Source of the DNA: an uncultured Flavonifractor sp.
Lineage (GTDB): Bacteria; Bacillota; Clostridia; Oscillospirales; Oscillospiraceae
Assembly: GCA_947346365.1 (NCBI GenBank)
Contig: CANAAV010000003.1
Coordinates: forward strand, 123,264 to 187,263
DNA length: 64,000 bases
Reading direction: 5' to 3'
In this document: in pieces, positions 1-8,641 of the stretch
Numbering within the stretch: the first letter of the stretch is position 1
Layout: the number at the start of each line of letters is the position of its first letter
The notes under the pieces: generated by a model
Seen by the model: the letters and a program-made list of their open reading frames with translations, nothing else
Told to the model about the DNA's origin: nothing
Databases searched by the model: none
Position numbers and translations under genes: made by a program

Positions 1-1268
1 CGGATACCTACAGCCTGACCGGGAAAATTGAAAATATCGTGGGCATGTCCATTGAGGCCTCCGGCGGACACGCGGCGGTGGGGGACATCTGCCGCATTTA
101 TAACGGGGACTCCGGCGGGCAGGTGACGGCGGAAGTGGTGGGATTCAAGAACGATCACATTCTGCTGATGCCCTATTCGGACATGGCGGGTATCTCCGCG
201 GGTAATTTTGTCCGCAACACCGGCACACAGCTCACTCTCCGGGTGGGAGAATTTCTCCGGGGACGCATTATCAACGCCTTGGGGCAGCCCATCGACGGAA
301 AGGGCCCTTTTGAAGGGGGCACCCCCTACTGTGTAGGAGGCTCATACATCAATCCGCTGCAGCGCCCCCCGATTCGGGAGCGGATTCAGTTTGGCGTAAA
401 GGCCATAGACGGCATGATTACCATTGGAAAGGGCCAGCGCATCGGCATATTTGCCGGTTCCGGCGTGGGGAAATCCACTTTGATGGGGATGATTGCCAAA
501 AACGTCACCGCAGACATCAACGTCATCGCCCTGGTAGGCGAGCGCGGCCGCGAGGTGCTGGAATTCGTCCAGAAGGACTTGGGCGAGGAGGGCATGAAAC
601 GGTCTATTCTGGTGGTGGCTACCTCCGACCAGCCCGCTATGCTGCGGATGAAATGTCCCAGCGTGGCCACCGGCATTGCAGAGTATTTCCGGGACCAGGG
701 GTACGACGTGCTGCTGATGATGGACTCTCTCACCCGCTTTGCCATGGCCCAGCGGGAGATTGGGCTGGCCATCGGGGAGCCGCCGGTTGCCAGGGGCTAT
801 ACCCCTTCCATGTACGCGGAGATGCCTAAGCTGCTGGAGCGCAGCGGAAATTTCAGCCGGGGCTCCATTACCGGAGTGTATACGGTACTGGTGGAGGGCG
901 ACGACACCAACGAGCCCATTGCCGACACGGTTCGAGGCATTTTGGACGGTCATATTGTGCTCTCCCGGGCGCTGGCCCATGCCAACCACTATCCGGCCAT
1001 CGACATAAGCGCCAGTATCTCCCGACTGATGGTGGAGATTGTCTCCCAGGAGCACCGGAATTTATCCTCCCGTATTCGGGACATCATGAGCGTCTACGAA
1101 AAGAATGCGGATCTGGTGGCGATTGGCGCCTATAAGCCGGGAAGCAACCGGAAGCTGGATTTCGCCCTGACAAAAATTGACGCGGTAAATACATTTCTTA
1201 CCCAAGATGTCAACGAGTCGTTCACTTATGAGCAGTGCCTGACCCAGATGGAAGAAATCTTAAAGTAA
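1..1268 (+). CDS. fliI: Flagellar export ATPase FliI (5' end outside window)
   Basis: This is the ATPase of the flagellar type III export apparatus, acting at the cytoplasmic side of the basal body with FliH and FliJ. The frame is open from the first bases, so the start codon lies upstream; about 422 codons are visible. The Walker A loop GSGVGKST is encoded near 456-479. A Walker B-like stretch, VLLMMDSLTRFAMAQREIG, with the GEPPVARGYTPS motif follows, as in FliI/YscN-type F1-beta-like ATPases. It is followed after 26 nt by fliJ. The only oddity is the truncation by the window edge. Confidence 0.97.
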   Translation, partial: DTYSLTGKIENIVGMSIEASGGHAAVGDICRIYNGDSGGQVTAEVVGFKNDHILLMPYSDMAGISAGNFVRNTGTQLTLRVGEFLRGRIINALGQPIDGKGPFEGGTPYCVGGSYINPLQRPPIRERIQFGVKAIDGMITIGKGQRIGIFAGSGVGKSTLMGMIAKNVTADINVIALVGERGREVLEFVQKDLGEEGMKRSILVVATSDQPAMLRMKCPSVATGIAEYFRDQGYDVLLMMDSLTRFAMAQREIGLAIGEPPVARGYTPSMYAEMPKLLERSGNFSRGSITGVYTVLVEGDDTNEPIADTVRGILDGHIVLSRALAHANHYPAIDISASISRLMVEIVSQEHRNLSSRIRDIMSVYEKNADLVAIGAYKPGSNRKLDFALTKIDAVNTFLTQDVNESFTYEQCLTQMEEILK

Positions 1269-1294
1269 GGCGGTTGACTTGACGTGATATACAG

Positions 1295-1747
1295 ATGAAA
1301 AAGTTCAAGTTTTCTTTGGACACCGTTTTGGTCTACAAGCAGCAGGTGCTGGACGCGCTGCGGGGAGAACACGCAGTGATTCTAGCCCAAGTCCGGGAAC
1401 AGGAACAGGTTTTGGAGGAAGTTTGGGGCCGCTACCGTTCCTGCGACGAGGAGTACCGGGAGCGAAAAATGGAAGGACTGACGATTGTGGAGGCTACGCT
1501 GTACCAGAACGGCCTGCGGGCGCTGGAACTGGAGATACAGCGGGAAACCGACAAGCTGGAGGCTCTGCGCCGCAAGGAAGAGCAGAAACGCAGCGAAGTG
1601 GTGGAGGCCAAGAAGGATACCGCCAGCCTGGAAAAGCTCCGGGAGAAAAAGCTGGACCAGTACAACAAGGCTGTTCAAAAGGACGAGGAGACGGTGCTGG
1701 AGGAATTTGTGACAACGACACGCATCAATCAGGCGGCCAGCGCATAG
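1295..1747 (+). CDS. fliJ: Flagellar export protein FliJ
   Basis: FliJ is the soluble coiled-coil chaperone/stalk protein that works with the FliI ATPase. The 150-residue product is almost wholly charged and helical (runs of E, K, R and Q from residue 20 to 135), the usual size and composition of FliJ. It begins KKFKFSLDTVLVYKQQ, the typical FliJ opening in which the first helix follows a short F-x-L-x-x-V-L motif. The call rests on that opening and on its place directly after fliI and before fliK, because FliJ sequences are poorly conserved. Confidence 0.88.
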   Translation: MKKFKFSLDTVLVYKQQVLDALRGEHAVILAQVREQEQVLEEVWGRYRSCDEEYRERKMEGLTIVEATLYQNGLRALELEIQRETDKLEALRRKEEQKRSEVVEAKKDTASLEKLREKKLDQYNKAVQKDEETVLEEFVTTTRINQAASA

Positions 1748-1832
1748 GCTGGCAAGACCGCTTTAAGACCCGGCCCAACCGGCGTGAGCCGTTTGGACAT
1801 AGATATTACACGAAAAAGGAGGTGAACGAGAG

Positions 1833-3032
1833 ATGGATCAGTTTCAAAACGGTATGCTGAACGTACTTCAGGGCATGATGAATCAGCTCCTGCCCGGGAA
1901 ACCCAATGCGAAAAGTGAGAGCGTTGAGGACAGCGAGTTCCAGAAGCTGATGGAGCGTGCGCAGAACCCTCAGGATGTAGAGCAGCCCCAGCCGGCGAAG
2001 AAACCGCAGAGCGCGCAGGAACAAAAGGAGACGCCGAAGGCGCAAGCGCCTCAGAAGGAAAGCGCCCAGCAGCAGGCTCCGGTGAAATCTCAGGCGCTGG
2101 AGGAGACTGCCGAGCAGGAACGGATGCTCATGGTTGCTATGCAGACGCTGCAAAATCCGCAGATTGTGGAGGACACCGCCGTTTTGACGGAGAATGGGCC
2201 GGAAGCTGCGGTAGTGCTGGCAGAACTGCCGGTAGATGGACAGAACCTGCTACAGGCGGATGCCCAGCCTCAGATTCAGAATCAAGCGGAGGGCCTGCTG
2301 GAGGATGTGACCGCGGAGCTTCAAGGCGAGGCGGCGCCCCAGGAGGAATTTGTCCAGACGGTGGAAACCGCCGCCGCCGCCGGACCGGAGGCGGAAGTCC
2401 AGACGCAGCAGCCGTCCGAACAGCGGGCCGAGAGAATTCAGGTGGAGACCGCCCCGGAGGAAGCCGCCGGGGAAGACGACGCCCAGACAGCGGACATGGA
2501 TGCTGCCGGCGAGATGCAGACTGTGTTCCGGGATCTGGAGGCCGCCCCGATCAAGGTGAGCGATACCGCCGCCATGCCGGAAGAGAACAGCCAGACGCCC
2601 GACGTAAGACAGCAGGTGGAGCAGGGACTGGTTCGTGCCTTAGCGCAGGGGGAAAGTCGGGTACAGATCGACCTGACCCCGGAGCATTTGGGCAGCGTGC
2701 GGGTGGAGATTACCCATACCGCCGACGGCGCACTTCATGTAGTGCTGAACGCGGAGAACCATGAGACCCGCAGCTTGCTCTCGCGCCATACCGAGCAGCT
2801 TCAAAACATTTTGGCTGGGCAGGGACGGGGAGCCGACGTCCAGGTAGAGGTTCAGCGCCCGCCGGAGAGTCAGCAGCATCAACAGCAGCAGGGCCAGTAT
2901 GAGGGGCACAACGGACACCCCCAGCAGGAGCAGGAGCCGGAGCAGCGCCGCCGCCGCCAGGAGCACAGCGAGCACCCCCAGGATTTTTTGCATCAGTTGC
3001 GGCTGGGTCTGGTCTCTACAGAGACGGAGTAA
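1833..3032 (+). CDS. fliK: Flagellar hook-length control protein FliK
   Basis: FliK is an exported ruler that sets hook length and switches export specificity through FlhB. The start follows AAAAAGGAGGTG at good spacing. The 399-residue product has a long low-complexity, Q/E/A/P-rich N-terminal and central part (about residues 25-255). The conserved hook-length domain follows (about 263-345), with the pattern QIDLTPEHLGSVRVEI. The tail is Q/E/R-rich. The domain order and its place between fliJ and flgD are standard. Confidence 0.93.
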   Translation: MDQFQNGMLNVLQGMMNQLLPGKPNAKSESVEDSEFQKLMERAQNPQDVEQPQPAKKPQSAQEQKETPKAQAPQKESAQQQAPVKSQALEETAEQERMLMVAMQTLQNPQIVEDTAVLTENGPEAAVVLAELPVDGQNLLQADAQPQIQNQAEGLLEDVTAELQGEAAPQEEFVQTVETAAAAGPEAEVQTQQPSEQRAERIQVETAPEEAAGEDDAQTADMDAAGEMQTVFRDLEAAPIKVSDTAAMPEENSQTPDVRQQVEQGLVRALAQGESRVQIDLTPEHLGSVRVEITHTADGALHVVLNAENHETRSLLSRHTEQLQNILAGQGRGADVQVEVQRPPESQQHQQQQGQYEGHNGHPQQEQEPEQRRRRQEHSEHPQDFLHQLRLGLVSTETE

Positions 3033-3059
3033 ATTTTGAGAAAGGAGGTACGATAAAAT

Positions 3060-3650
3060 ATGAGTAGTTATATCCAAGATTTGGGAAACGGCTATGCCGC
3101 CGGCGCGGTGACAGAGGCAATCCACAGCACCAGCCGGAAGAAAGATAACGGCAGCCTGGAGATGACCGATTTTCTGAACCTGATGGTGGTGCAGCTCCAG
3201 AGTCAGACCATCGACAACACCGCAGATACCTCCGACATGCTGAACCAGCTGGTTCAAATGCAGATGATCAGCGCGATGACCAATATGACGGACGCGTCTA
3301 TTATGTCCTATGCCAGCTCCCTGGTGGGGAAGAAGGTCACCATCGGCACGCTGAACTCCTCGGGAGTGGTGGATGAAAAGGTCCTGGAGGTCATTGGTAC
3401 CGGCGTGGCCAATGACGAGCAGGTAATCTTTACGGAGGACGGCGGAACCTATAAGCTCAGCAGCATTATGGCCGTGGGCGTCCTGCCGGACAAGACTGAG
3501 AGTCCGGACGGAGTAGAGGACGACAAGAAGCCCAGCGCCCCCACAGAGCCCGGCGATCATGCGCCCACGGACGACAAAACCGGCAGCAATAGCGGCGCTC
3601 CCACTGGAGAGGTCCCAGCCGGTTCCGATCTTCCCTCAGTAGGGAAATGA
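3060..3650 (+). CDS. flgD: Flagellar hook assembly (hook cap) protein FlgD
   Basis: FlgD caps the growing hook and adds FlgE subunits. The N-terminal conserved block (about residues 38-75: TDFLNLMVVQLQSQ, then MLNQLVQMQMISAM) is the FlgD signature, and it is followed by the part controlling hook scaffolding (about 80-145). The last 50 residues are D/P/G/T-rich and look disordered. At 196 residues it is slightly shorter than many homologues and lacks a clear C-terminal Ig-like module. The RBS GAAAGGAGG lies 8-9 nt before the ATG. Confidence 0.93.
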   Translation: MSSYIQDLGNGYAAGAVTEAIHSTSRKKDNGSLEMTDFLNLMVVQLQSQTIDNTADTSDMLNQLVQMQMISAMTNMTDASIMSYASSLVGKKVTIGTLNSSGVVDEKVLEVIGTGVANDEQVIFTEDGGTYKLSSIMAVGVLPDKTESPDGVEDDKKPSAPTEPGDHAPTDDKTGSNSGAPTGEVPAGSDLPSVGK

Positions 3651-3658
3651 GGTGACAG

Positions 3659-4042
3659 ATGATGATCCAGCGCGTATCGGGGCAGTTTCCGCACCCCGTT
3701 GCCACCCCAGCCCAGGCGAAGCAGCCGGCGGGCGGCTTTGGGGCAATTCTCCAGCAGGAGCTGGACAAAAGCGCCGGACAGTCTACACAGGGCGTTGCCT
3801 TTTCTAAGCACGCAATCTCCCGGGCGGAAGAACGCGGCATTCAGGTCACACCGGATTTGATGGACCAGCTGGCGGGCAGCGTGATCAAGGCCCAGGCCAA
3901 GGGGGCCACCAATATTTTGGCGATGGACGCTGAAAAAGCCTTTATTATCAATGTGCCCCACGCCAGGGTCATTACCGCGATTACACAGGACGAGATGCGG
4001 GAAAACGTATTCACTAACATTGACGGCGCCGTATTCCTGTAA
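3659..4042 (+). CDS. Flagellar operon protein (TIGR02530-type)
   Basis: This is a 127-residue protein of the small family found between flgD and flgE in Firmicutes flagellar operons; its function is not established. After a P/A/Q-rich first 45 residues, the conserved part reads FSKHAISRAEERGI, then MDQLAGSVIKAQAKGA, then VPHARVITAI, which is typical of that family. It lies 8 nt after flgD and about 100 nt before flgE. The family assignment is from memory of its pattern and operon place. Confidence 0.85.
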   Translation: MMIQRVSGQFPHPVATPAQAKQPAGGFGAILQQELDKSAGQSTQGVAFSKHAISRAEERGIQVTPDLMDQLAGSVIKAQAKGATNILAMDAEKAFIINVPHARVITAITQDEMRENVFTNIDGAVFL

Positions 4043-4140
4043 CGCTACAGAGGGCAGGACCGATTTCGGAGGCCTTTGGCCCCCGTCCGTTTGACGGAGG
4101 TCAGGCGGCGCACGCAAGCGAAAGGAGACAGCAAGGACAT

Positions 4141-5427
4141 ATGACAGGAGCAATGTACGCGGCCGTTGCCGGCCTGAAGACTCATATGCAGAACCTGAAC
4201 GTCATTGGCAACAACATTGCTAATATTAATACCGCCGGATACAAGGCGGGCCGCTCGGTGTTCCAGAGCGCGCTGTACACCCAGATCCGCGGCGGATCGG
4301 ACGGAACCACCACCGCGGGCGCCCGCAACCCCTCTCAGCTGGGTTACGGCGTGTCTGTGGGTACGGTGGATATCGACATGAGCACCGGCAGCTATAACCC
4401 CACCGGAAAGTCTACCGACTGTATGTTGGACGGCGACGGCTTTTTCCTGGTGGGCGACAAGGCGGCCGCCAGGAACATCGATCCCAGCAAGCCCAGCACC
4501 TTTACCACCCTGACCCTCACCCGTGTGGGTGATTTTGAGTTTAAATCCGACGGCTACCTGTCTAACTACGACGGCGACGTGGTGTACGGCTTTATGTGCA
4601 TCGGCGTGGACGCGGCAGGAAAACCCGTATTCAGCGACCAGCTGGTGCCTATCCGCTACCCCAAGGCGGAGAAGGCCTATGAGGATAAGGACGGCAAACC
4701 CTTGATTGAGGGGACCGACGATAAGGGCAACAGGGGCTTTTTCCATGTGGATGAAAACGGCGACCCCACCGGGGACGCGGTAGACCCCAAGGATGTGATT
4801 GCCACAACAAAGGTGCACTATCCCACCGCCTATATGAAGGGCGAGGGAGACGACGCGGTGCCCTCCCTGGGGCCCAGCTACGAGGCGGAGGCGGACCGGG
4901 ATACCGTTAAGGCGGTAGCTCTGCAGGACTATGACGACGAGATGCCCTTTGCCCTGATGGACACCATCAGCTATGACGAAAAATCCGGTATCATCTCCGG
5001 TACGGTTAAGGGTACCAGTGAGGTCATCACCATTGGAATGCTGGCTGTGGGCAACGTGACCAACCCCAACGGTGTCACGCAGATTTCCGGCACCAAGTAC
5101 AAGGCGGGCACCGGCTCCGGCGATTTGAGCATTACGACCATCTACAATGTGGGCGCGGACAATGGCATCGAGTACGTCAACGGCAGCCTCTATGAGCAGC
5201 AGCAGAAGGACGCGGGCGTAACCGATGTGCCCGCGCTGGGCGAGCTGGCCCGGGTGACCAGCGCCGGCACGACCATGGTGCGGGGCAGCGGCCTGGAGCA
5301 GTCCAAGACCGACCTGGCCACAGAGATCGCCAACATGATTACTACCCAGCGGGGCTATCAGGCCAACACCCGTATCATTACCGTGACCGACTCTATGCTG
5401 GAAGAGCTGGTCAATATGAAGCGCTAA
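4141..5427 (+). CDS. flgE: Flagellar hook protein FlgE
   Basis: FlgE is the structural subunit of the flagellar hook. The N-terminus (MYAAVAGLKTHMQNLNVIG and NNIANINTAGYKAGR) is the flagellar rod/hook signature. The C-terminus (LATEIANMITTQRGYQANT ending MLEELVNMKR) is the matching helical D0 segment. The variable surface domains fill about residues 90-350. At 428 residues it has normal hook protein length. The start follows AAAGGAGA and a nearer AAGGA. A strong hairpin follows the stop codon. Confidence 0.95.
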   Translation: MTGAMYAAVAGLKTHMQNLNVIGNNIANINTAGYKAGRSVFQSALYTQIRGGSDGTTTAGARNPSQLGYGVSVGTVDIDMSTGSYNPTGKSTDCMLDGDGFFLVGDKAAARNIDPSKPSTFTTLTLTRVGDFEFKSDGYLSNYDGDVVYGFMCIGVDAAGKPVFSDQLVPIRYPKAEKAYEDKDGKPLIEGTDDKGNRGFFHVDENGDPTGDAVDPKDVIATTKVHYPTAYMKGEGDDAVPSLGPSYEAEADRDTVKAVALQDYDDEMPFALMDTISYDEKSGIISGTVKGTSEVITIGMLAVGNVTNPNGVTQISGTKYKAGTGSGDLSITTIYNVGADNGIEYVNGSLYEQQQKDAGVTDVPALGELARVTSAGTTMVRGSGLEQSKTDLATEIANMITTQRGYQANTRIITVTDSMLEELVNMKR

Positions 5428-5452
5428 GGACAGTAACGGCACGACCGGAGAC

Positions 5453-5477
5453 GCGCGGGGGATCCCCTCCCCCGCGC
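5453..5477 (+). terminator. Strong hairpin between flgE and flbD
   Basis: A 10-bp GC-rich stem (GCGCGGGGGA pairing with TCCCCCGCGC) with a 5-nt loop starts 25 nt after flgE. The following bases are C-rich and then T-rich (GATTTGTTTG), so it could be a partial terminator or a 3' stabiliser of the highly translated hook message. Transcription must continue into flbD. Confidence 0.5.
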
Positions 5478-5509
5478 CCCCCGATTTGTTTGAATAGGAG
5501 GTTTGCGGC

Positions 5510-5725
5510 ATGATCGTTCTGACGAAGCGCAATCACGAGAAATTTTTGGTCAACCACCTGCAAATCGAATATATTGAGTCCATTCCGGAATCTAAAATTG
5601 TTATGATGAATCACGATTTCTATTTAGTCCGTGAGAGCACGGAGGAGATTATTCAGAAGATTGCGGAGTATAACGCAAAGATTCTGGATATCCAACGGGA
5701 AATTAACGTGGTGGACCGGCGCTGA
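5510..5725 (+). CDS. flbD: FlbD/SwrD family flagellar protein
   Basis: This 71-residue protein belongs to the FlbD family; the B. subtilis member (YlzI/SwrD) raises flagellar torque for swarming. The family pattern is visible: an N-terminal MIVLTKRNHEKFLVN, then IEYIESIPESKIVMMN, then LVRESTEEIIQKI. It follows flgE and precedes the stator genes motA-motB, which fits a role in motor power. The start has an AGGAGG RBS. Confidence 0.93.
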   Translation: MIVLTKRNHEKFLVNHLQIEYIESIPESKIVMMNHDFYLVRESTEEIIQKIAEYNAKILDIQREINVVDRR

Positions 5726-5898
5726 ATCGCAGCCGGGCTATGAAATAACTGCCCCGGCGGCCCTCGTCAACCTAGAGGGAAGGCGGGGAGCAGAGCGTGT
5801 TTGAAACCTATCCGCAAGGTTTTCAGCAAACAGAGAAACATAAATGAGAAAATCCTCTGGACCGCTGCGGCGGCCCGGTTAGGGGGTAGAGCTGCACT

Positions 5899-6753
5899 AT
5901 GAATCTAACCTATATCATCGGCCTGGTGGCCGCGCTGTTCGTCTTTGTATTGGGTATTGTCCTGGGCATCAATTTGGGACCTAACGCGACGCCGGGCGCC
6001 CCGCTTTTTGACTTCAACATCGGAAATCTAGGAAACTTTTTCGACGCGGCCAGCATTTTCATTGTCATTGGCTGTACCATCGCCATTGTGGTGGCCAGCT
6101 TCCCCGGCAAGACTCTGGCCAGCATTCCCAAACATTTCGGGGTCATCCTCAACGCCAAAAAGTTTAACCCAATGTACTACATCGACCAGTTGGTTGAGTT
6201 GGCCCAGACGGCCCGGAAAAATGGTTTGCTTTCTTTGGAGGAGAAAGCCAACGAGCAGAGCGATCCCTTCTTTAAGCAGGCCATTATGCTCATTGTGGAC
6301 GCCAACGACCCGGACAAGGTCCGCGCCGTGCTGGAAAACGATATTGAATGCATGTCCGCCCGGCATGAGGACGCGGCGGCCCTGTACGATAAGGCCAGCT
6401 CTGTAGCGCCGGCCTTCGGCATGGTGGGTACTCTGGTGGGCCTGATTAACATGCTCAATAATATGACCATCGGCGGGGACGGCGCGTCCAGCCTGGGCAA
6501 GGATATGGGCACCGCCCTGATTACCACGCTGTACGGCTGTATTCTGGCCCATATCATCTTTGGGCCCATCGCGAACAACCTGCGTATCCGCGACAGCGAA
6601 GAAGTCCTGTGCAAAGAGATTATTGTGGAAGGCATTATGTCCATCCAGTCTGGCGAGAACCCCAAAACCCTGCGGGAAAAGCTGCTGACCTACGTCAATC
6701 AGAAGATGCGCGAGGAGGACGGCGGCAAAAAGGGCAAGGGCGGCGGAGAGTAG
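5899..6753 (+). CDS. motA: Flagellar stator protein MotA
   Basis: MotA forms the pentameric ring of the ion-driven stator unit around MotB. The 284-residue product has four hydrophobic segments: an N-terminal pair (about residues 3-25 and 47-66) and a C-terminal pair around APAFGMVGTLVGLINMLNNM and ALITTLYGCILAHIIFGP. A charged cytoplasmic loop lies between them, as in MotA/MotP. The tail is G/K-rich. It is followed by motB. The coupling ion cannot be decided from sequence alone. Confidence 0.95.
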   Translation: MNLTYIIGLVAALFVFVLGIVLGINLGPNATPGAPLFDFNIGNLGNFFDAASIFIVIGCTIAIVVASFPGKTLASIPKHFGVILNAKKFNPMYYIDQLVELAQTARKNGLLSLEEKANEQSDPFFKQAIMLIVDANDPDKVRAVLENDIECMSARHEDAAALYDKASSVAPAFGMVGTLVGLINMLNNMTIGGDGASSLGKDMGTALITTLYGCILAHIIFGPIANNLRIRDSEEVLCKEIIVEGIMSIQSGENPKTLREKLLTYVNQKMREEDGGKKGKGGGE

Positions 6754-6808
6754 GCCGCGGCATGAAAACGCCCGGCAGCACGGGTGCGCGCAAGGAGTGT
6801 GAACACGT

Positions 6809-7600
6809 GTGAAAAAGAAAAAAAGCGGCGGCGGCGGCGCAAACTGGATGGACACCTATGGCGACATGGTGACCCTGCTTTTGTGCTTTTTCGTCCTGCT
6901 GTACTCAATGTCTACCATCAGCGAGGAAAAGTGGAAAGCGATTGTAACCAGCTTCAACCCCAACGCAATCCAGACTCCTACGGAGAACTCCGGTAATGAC
7001 GGCCCCTTGGCGGACGACATTCAAAATCCAGGCAGCGAAACTCTGGAGTATGAGATGACGCAAGCGGACGTAGACGACGCAATGGAGACCCTGTACCAAG
7101 CGCTGAAGGCCTATGCCGATCAACAGGAGGCAGGCAGCAGCCTCTCCGTAACCAAGGGAGACGGAAAGGTGTTTGTGCAATTTAATCAAACGGCCTTCTT
7201 TAACGGCAACCGAGCTGAACTGCGGGAGGACGCGCTGCCCATCTTGGATACAGTGTGCGGGGCGCTGAACAGCGTATATACTTACATAGACGAAGTGGAA
7301 ATCATGGGCCATACCGCCCAGGAGGACCCGGGCAGGCCCAATACTGTCCGGACAGACCGGATGCTCTCTGCCCAGCGGGCCACCAATGTATTGATTTACA
7401 TTCAAGAAAATTGCCAGCTGAACCCGGCGCGGCTGGTAAGCATGGGAATGGGCCAATGGCACCCGGAGGGCGATAACAACACGGCAGAGGGGCGGGCAAA
7501 AAACCGCCGGGTGGAAATGGTCGTCAGCGGCCGGAATATTGAGGAAGAGCTGGCGAAGGCTGGCGCGGTTGAGACGTTTAATACGCAGCCGAGTACTTGA
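6809..7600 (+). CDS. motB: Flagellar stator protein MotB
   Basis: MotB is the peptidoglycan-anchoring stator subunit. The GTG start at 6809 lies 12 nt after AAGGAG. The short K/G-rich cytoplasmic tail is followed by WMDTYGDMVTLLLCFFVLL, the single membrane helix carrying the conserved ion-binding Asp (D19). A linker follows, then the OmpA-like peptidoglycan-binding domain (about residues 110-245, with ending NRRVEMVV). The 263-residue length is normal. It sits directly before fliM, where fliL is found in many relatives. Confidence 0.95.
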   Translation: MKKKKSGGGGANWMDTYGDMVTLLLCFFVLLYSMSTISEEKWKAIVTSFNPNAIQTPTENSGNDGPLADDIQNPGSETLEYEMTQADVDDAMETLYQALKAYADQQEAGSSLSVTKGDGKVFVQFNQTAFFNGNRAELREDALPILDTVCGALNSVYTYIDEVEIMGHTAQEDPGRPNTVRTDRMLSAQRATNVLIYIQENCQLNPARLVSMGMGQWHPEGDNNTAEGRAKNRRVEMVVSGRNIEEELAKAGAVETFNTQPST

Positions 7601-7628
7601 CGGTAAGCAGAGCGGGTAAGGTGATACT

Positions 7629-8636
7629 ATGTCAGAGGTTCTATCCCAAAGTCAAATTGATGCGCTGCTGAATGCATTCCAGAGCGGCGGACCGGAGACA
7701 CAGACGGTGGAGGCCGCGCCGGAAAAGAAATATCGCAAGTACGACTTCAGCAGGCCGCGAAAGTTTACCAAGGACCGTATTAAAATGCTGGGCGGCGTCT
7801 TTGAAAACTACACGCGGGTACTGAACAACCGGCTTAACGCCTTACTCCGTATCAACTGTGAGATTGAAGTGGAGAGCATCGAAGAGCAGCGCTATTTCGA
7901 ATTCTCCAACGCCCTGAGCGAAAGCGACGTGCTCGCGCTGGCGCAGGTGTCCATCAAGGATAAGCCGGAAGAGGAAGCTCCCCTGATGTTTTACATGTCC
8001 ACATCTACGGTATTGTGCATGATCGACCGGATGATGGGCGGCGAGGAGAATATGGAGATCAACTTGCCGCCAAATTATACATATACCGATTTGGAGCTGG
8101 AGGTTTATGAGAGCCTGTCCAGAGACGTCATTCCGCTTTTGGGCGGAAGCTGGGAAAATTATGTGAACTTGAGCGTGGATTACAGCCGTACAGAGGTAAA
8201 CCCCACCTTGGTGCAGCTGCTGGGTGTGGATGAAATCGTAGTGATTGCAGACCTGCGATTGCAGATGGCAGGCGGAGAGGGACGGCTGAGCATCTGCCTG
8301 CCCGGTACGGTGTTGAGCAATATTTTTACGGAGATCAGCTTGGAGAATCCCACTAAAAAAGTCAGCGGCGAGGACAAATCCGAAGAGATTTTTAATGAAC
8401 TGCGGGATTCCGACTTGGAAATTGTGGCGCAGCTGGGGGATACACAGCTGTCTTTGAGCGATGTGTTTCATTTGAATGTGGGAGACGTGCTGGACCTGGG
8501 ACGGTCAAAGGATTCGCCGGTCCATTTGGAAATTGGAGGATATCAGTGGTTTACAGGGCGTATCGGCACGCATAAGAAAAACATGGCCGTCAAGATAGAC
8601 GAGGTTTGCTATCAGGCCGAGCAAAGGAGCGAGTAA
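7629..8636 (+). CDS. fliM: Flagellar motor switch protein FliM
   Basis: FliM is the switch-complex protein that binds phosphorylated CheY and FliG and sets the direction of rotation. The N-terminal CheY-binding peptide (VLSQSQIDALLNAF, residues 4-17) is intact. The CheC-like middle domain spans about residues 40-235 and the C-terminal SpoA/FliN-like domain about 240-330. At 335 residues it has the usual length. fliY begins 5 nt after the stop. Confidence 0.97.
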   Translation: MSEVLSQSQIDALLNAFQSGGPETQTVEAAPEKKYRKYDFSRPRKFTKDRIKMLGGVFENYTRVLNNRLNALLRINCEIEVESIEEQRYFEFSNALSESDVLALAQVSIKDKPEEEAPLMFYMSTSTVLCMIDRMMGGEENMEINLPPNYTYTDLELEVYESLSRDVIPLLGGSWENYVNLSVDYSRTEVNPTLVQLLGVDEIVVIADLRLQMAGGEGRLSICLPGTVLSNIFTEISLENPTKKVSGEDKSEEIFNELRDSDLEIVAQLGDTQLSLSDVFHLNVGDVLDLGRSKDSPVHLEIGGYQWFTGRIGTHKKNMAVKIDEVCYQAEQRSE

Positions 8637-8641
8637 TAGGG

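Noticed and set aside
4045-5532. Long open frame on the minus strand opposite flgE (about 495 codons)
   Set aside because: It is the antisense shadow of a GC-rich conserved gene. It has no ribosome binding site and its translation has no recognisable domain.
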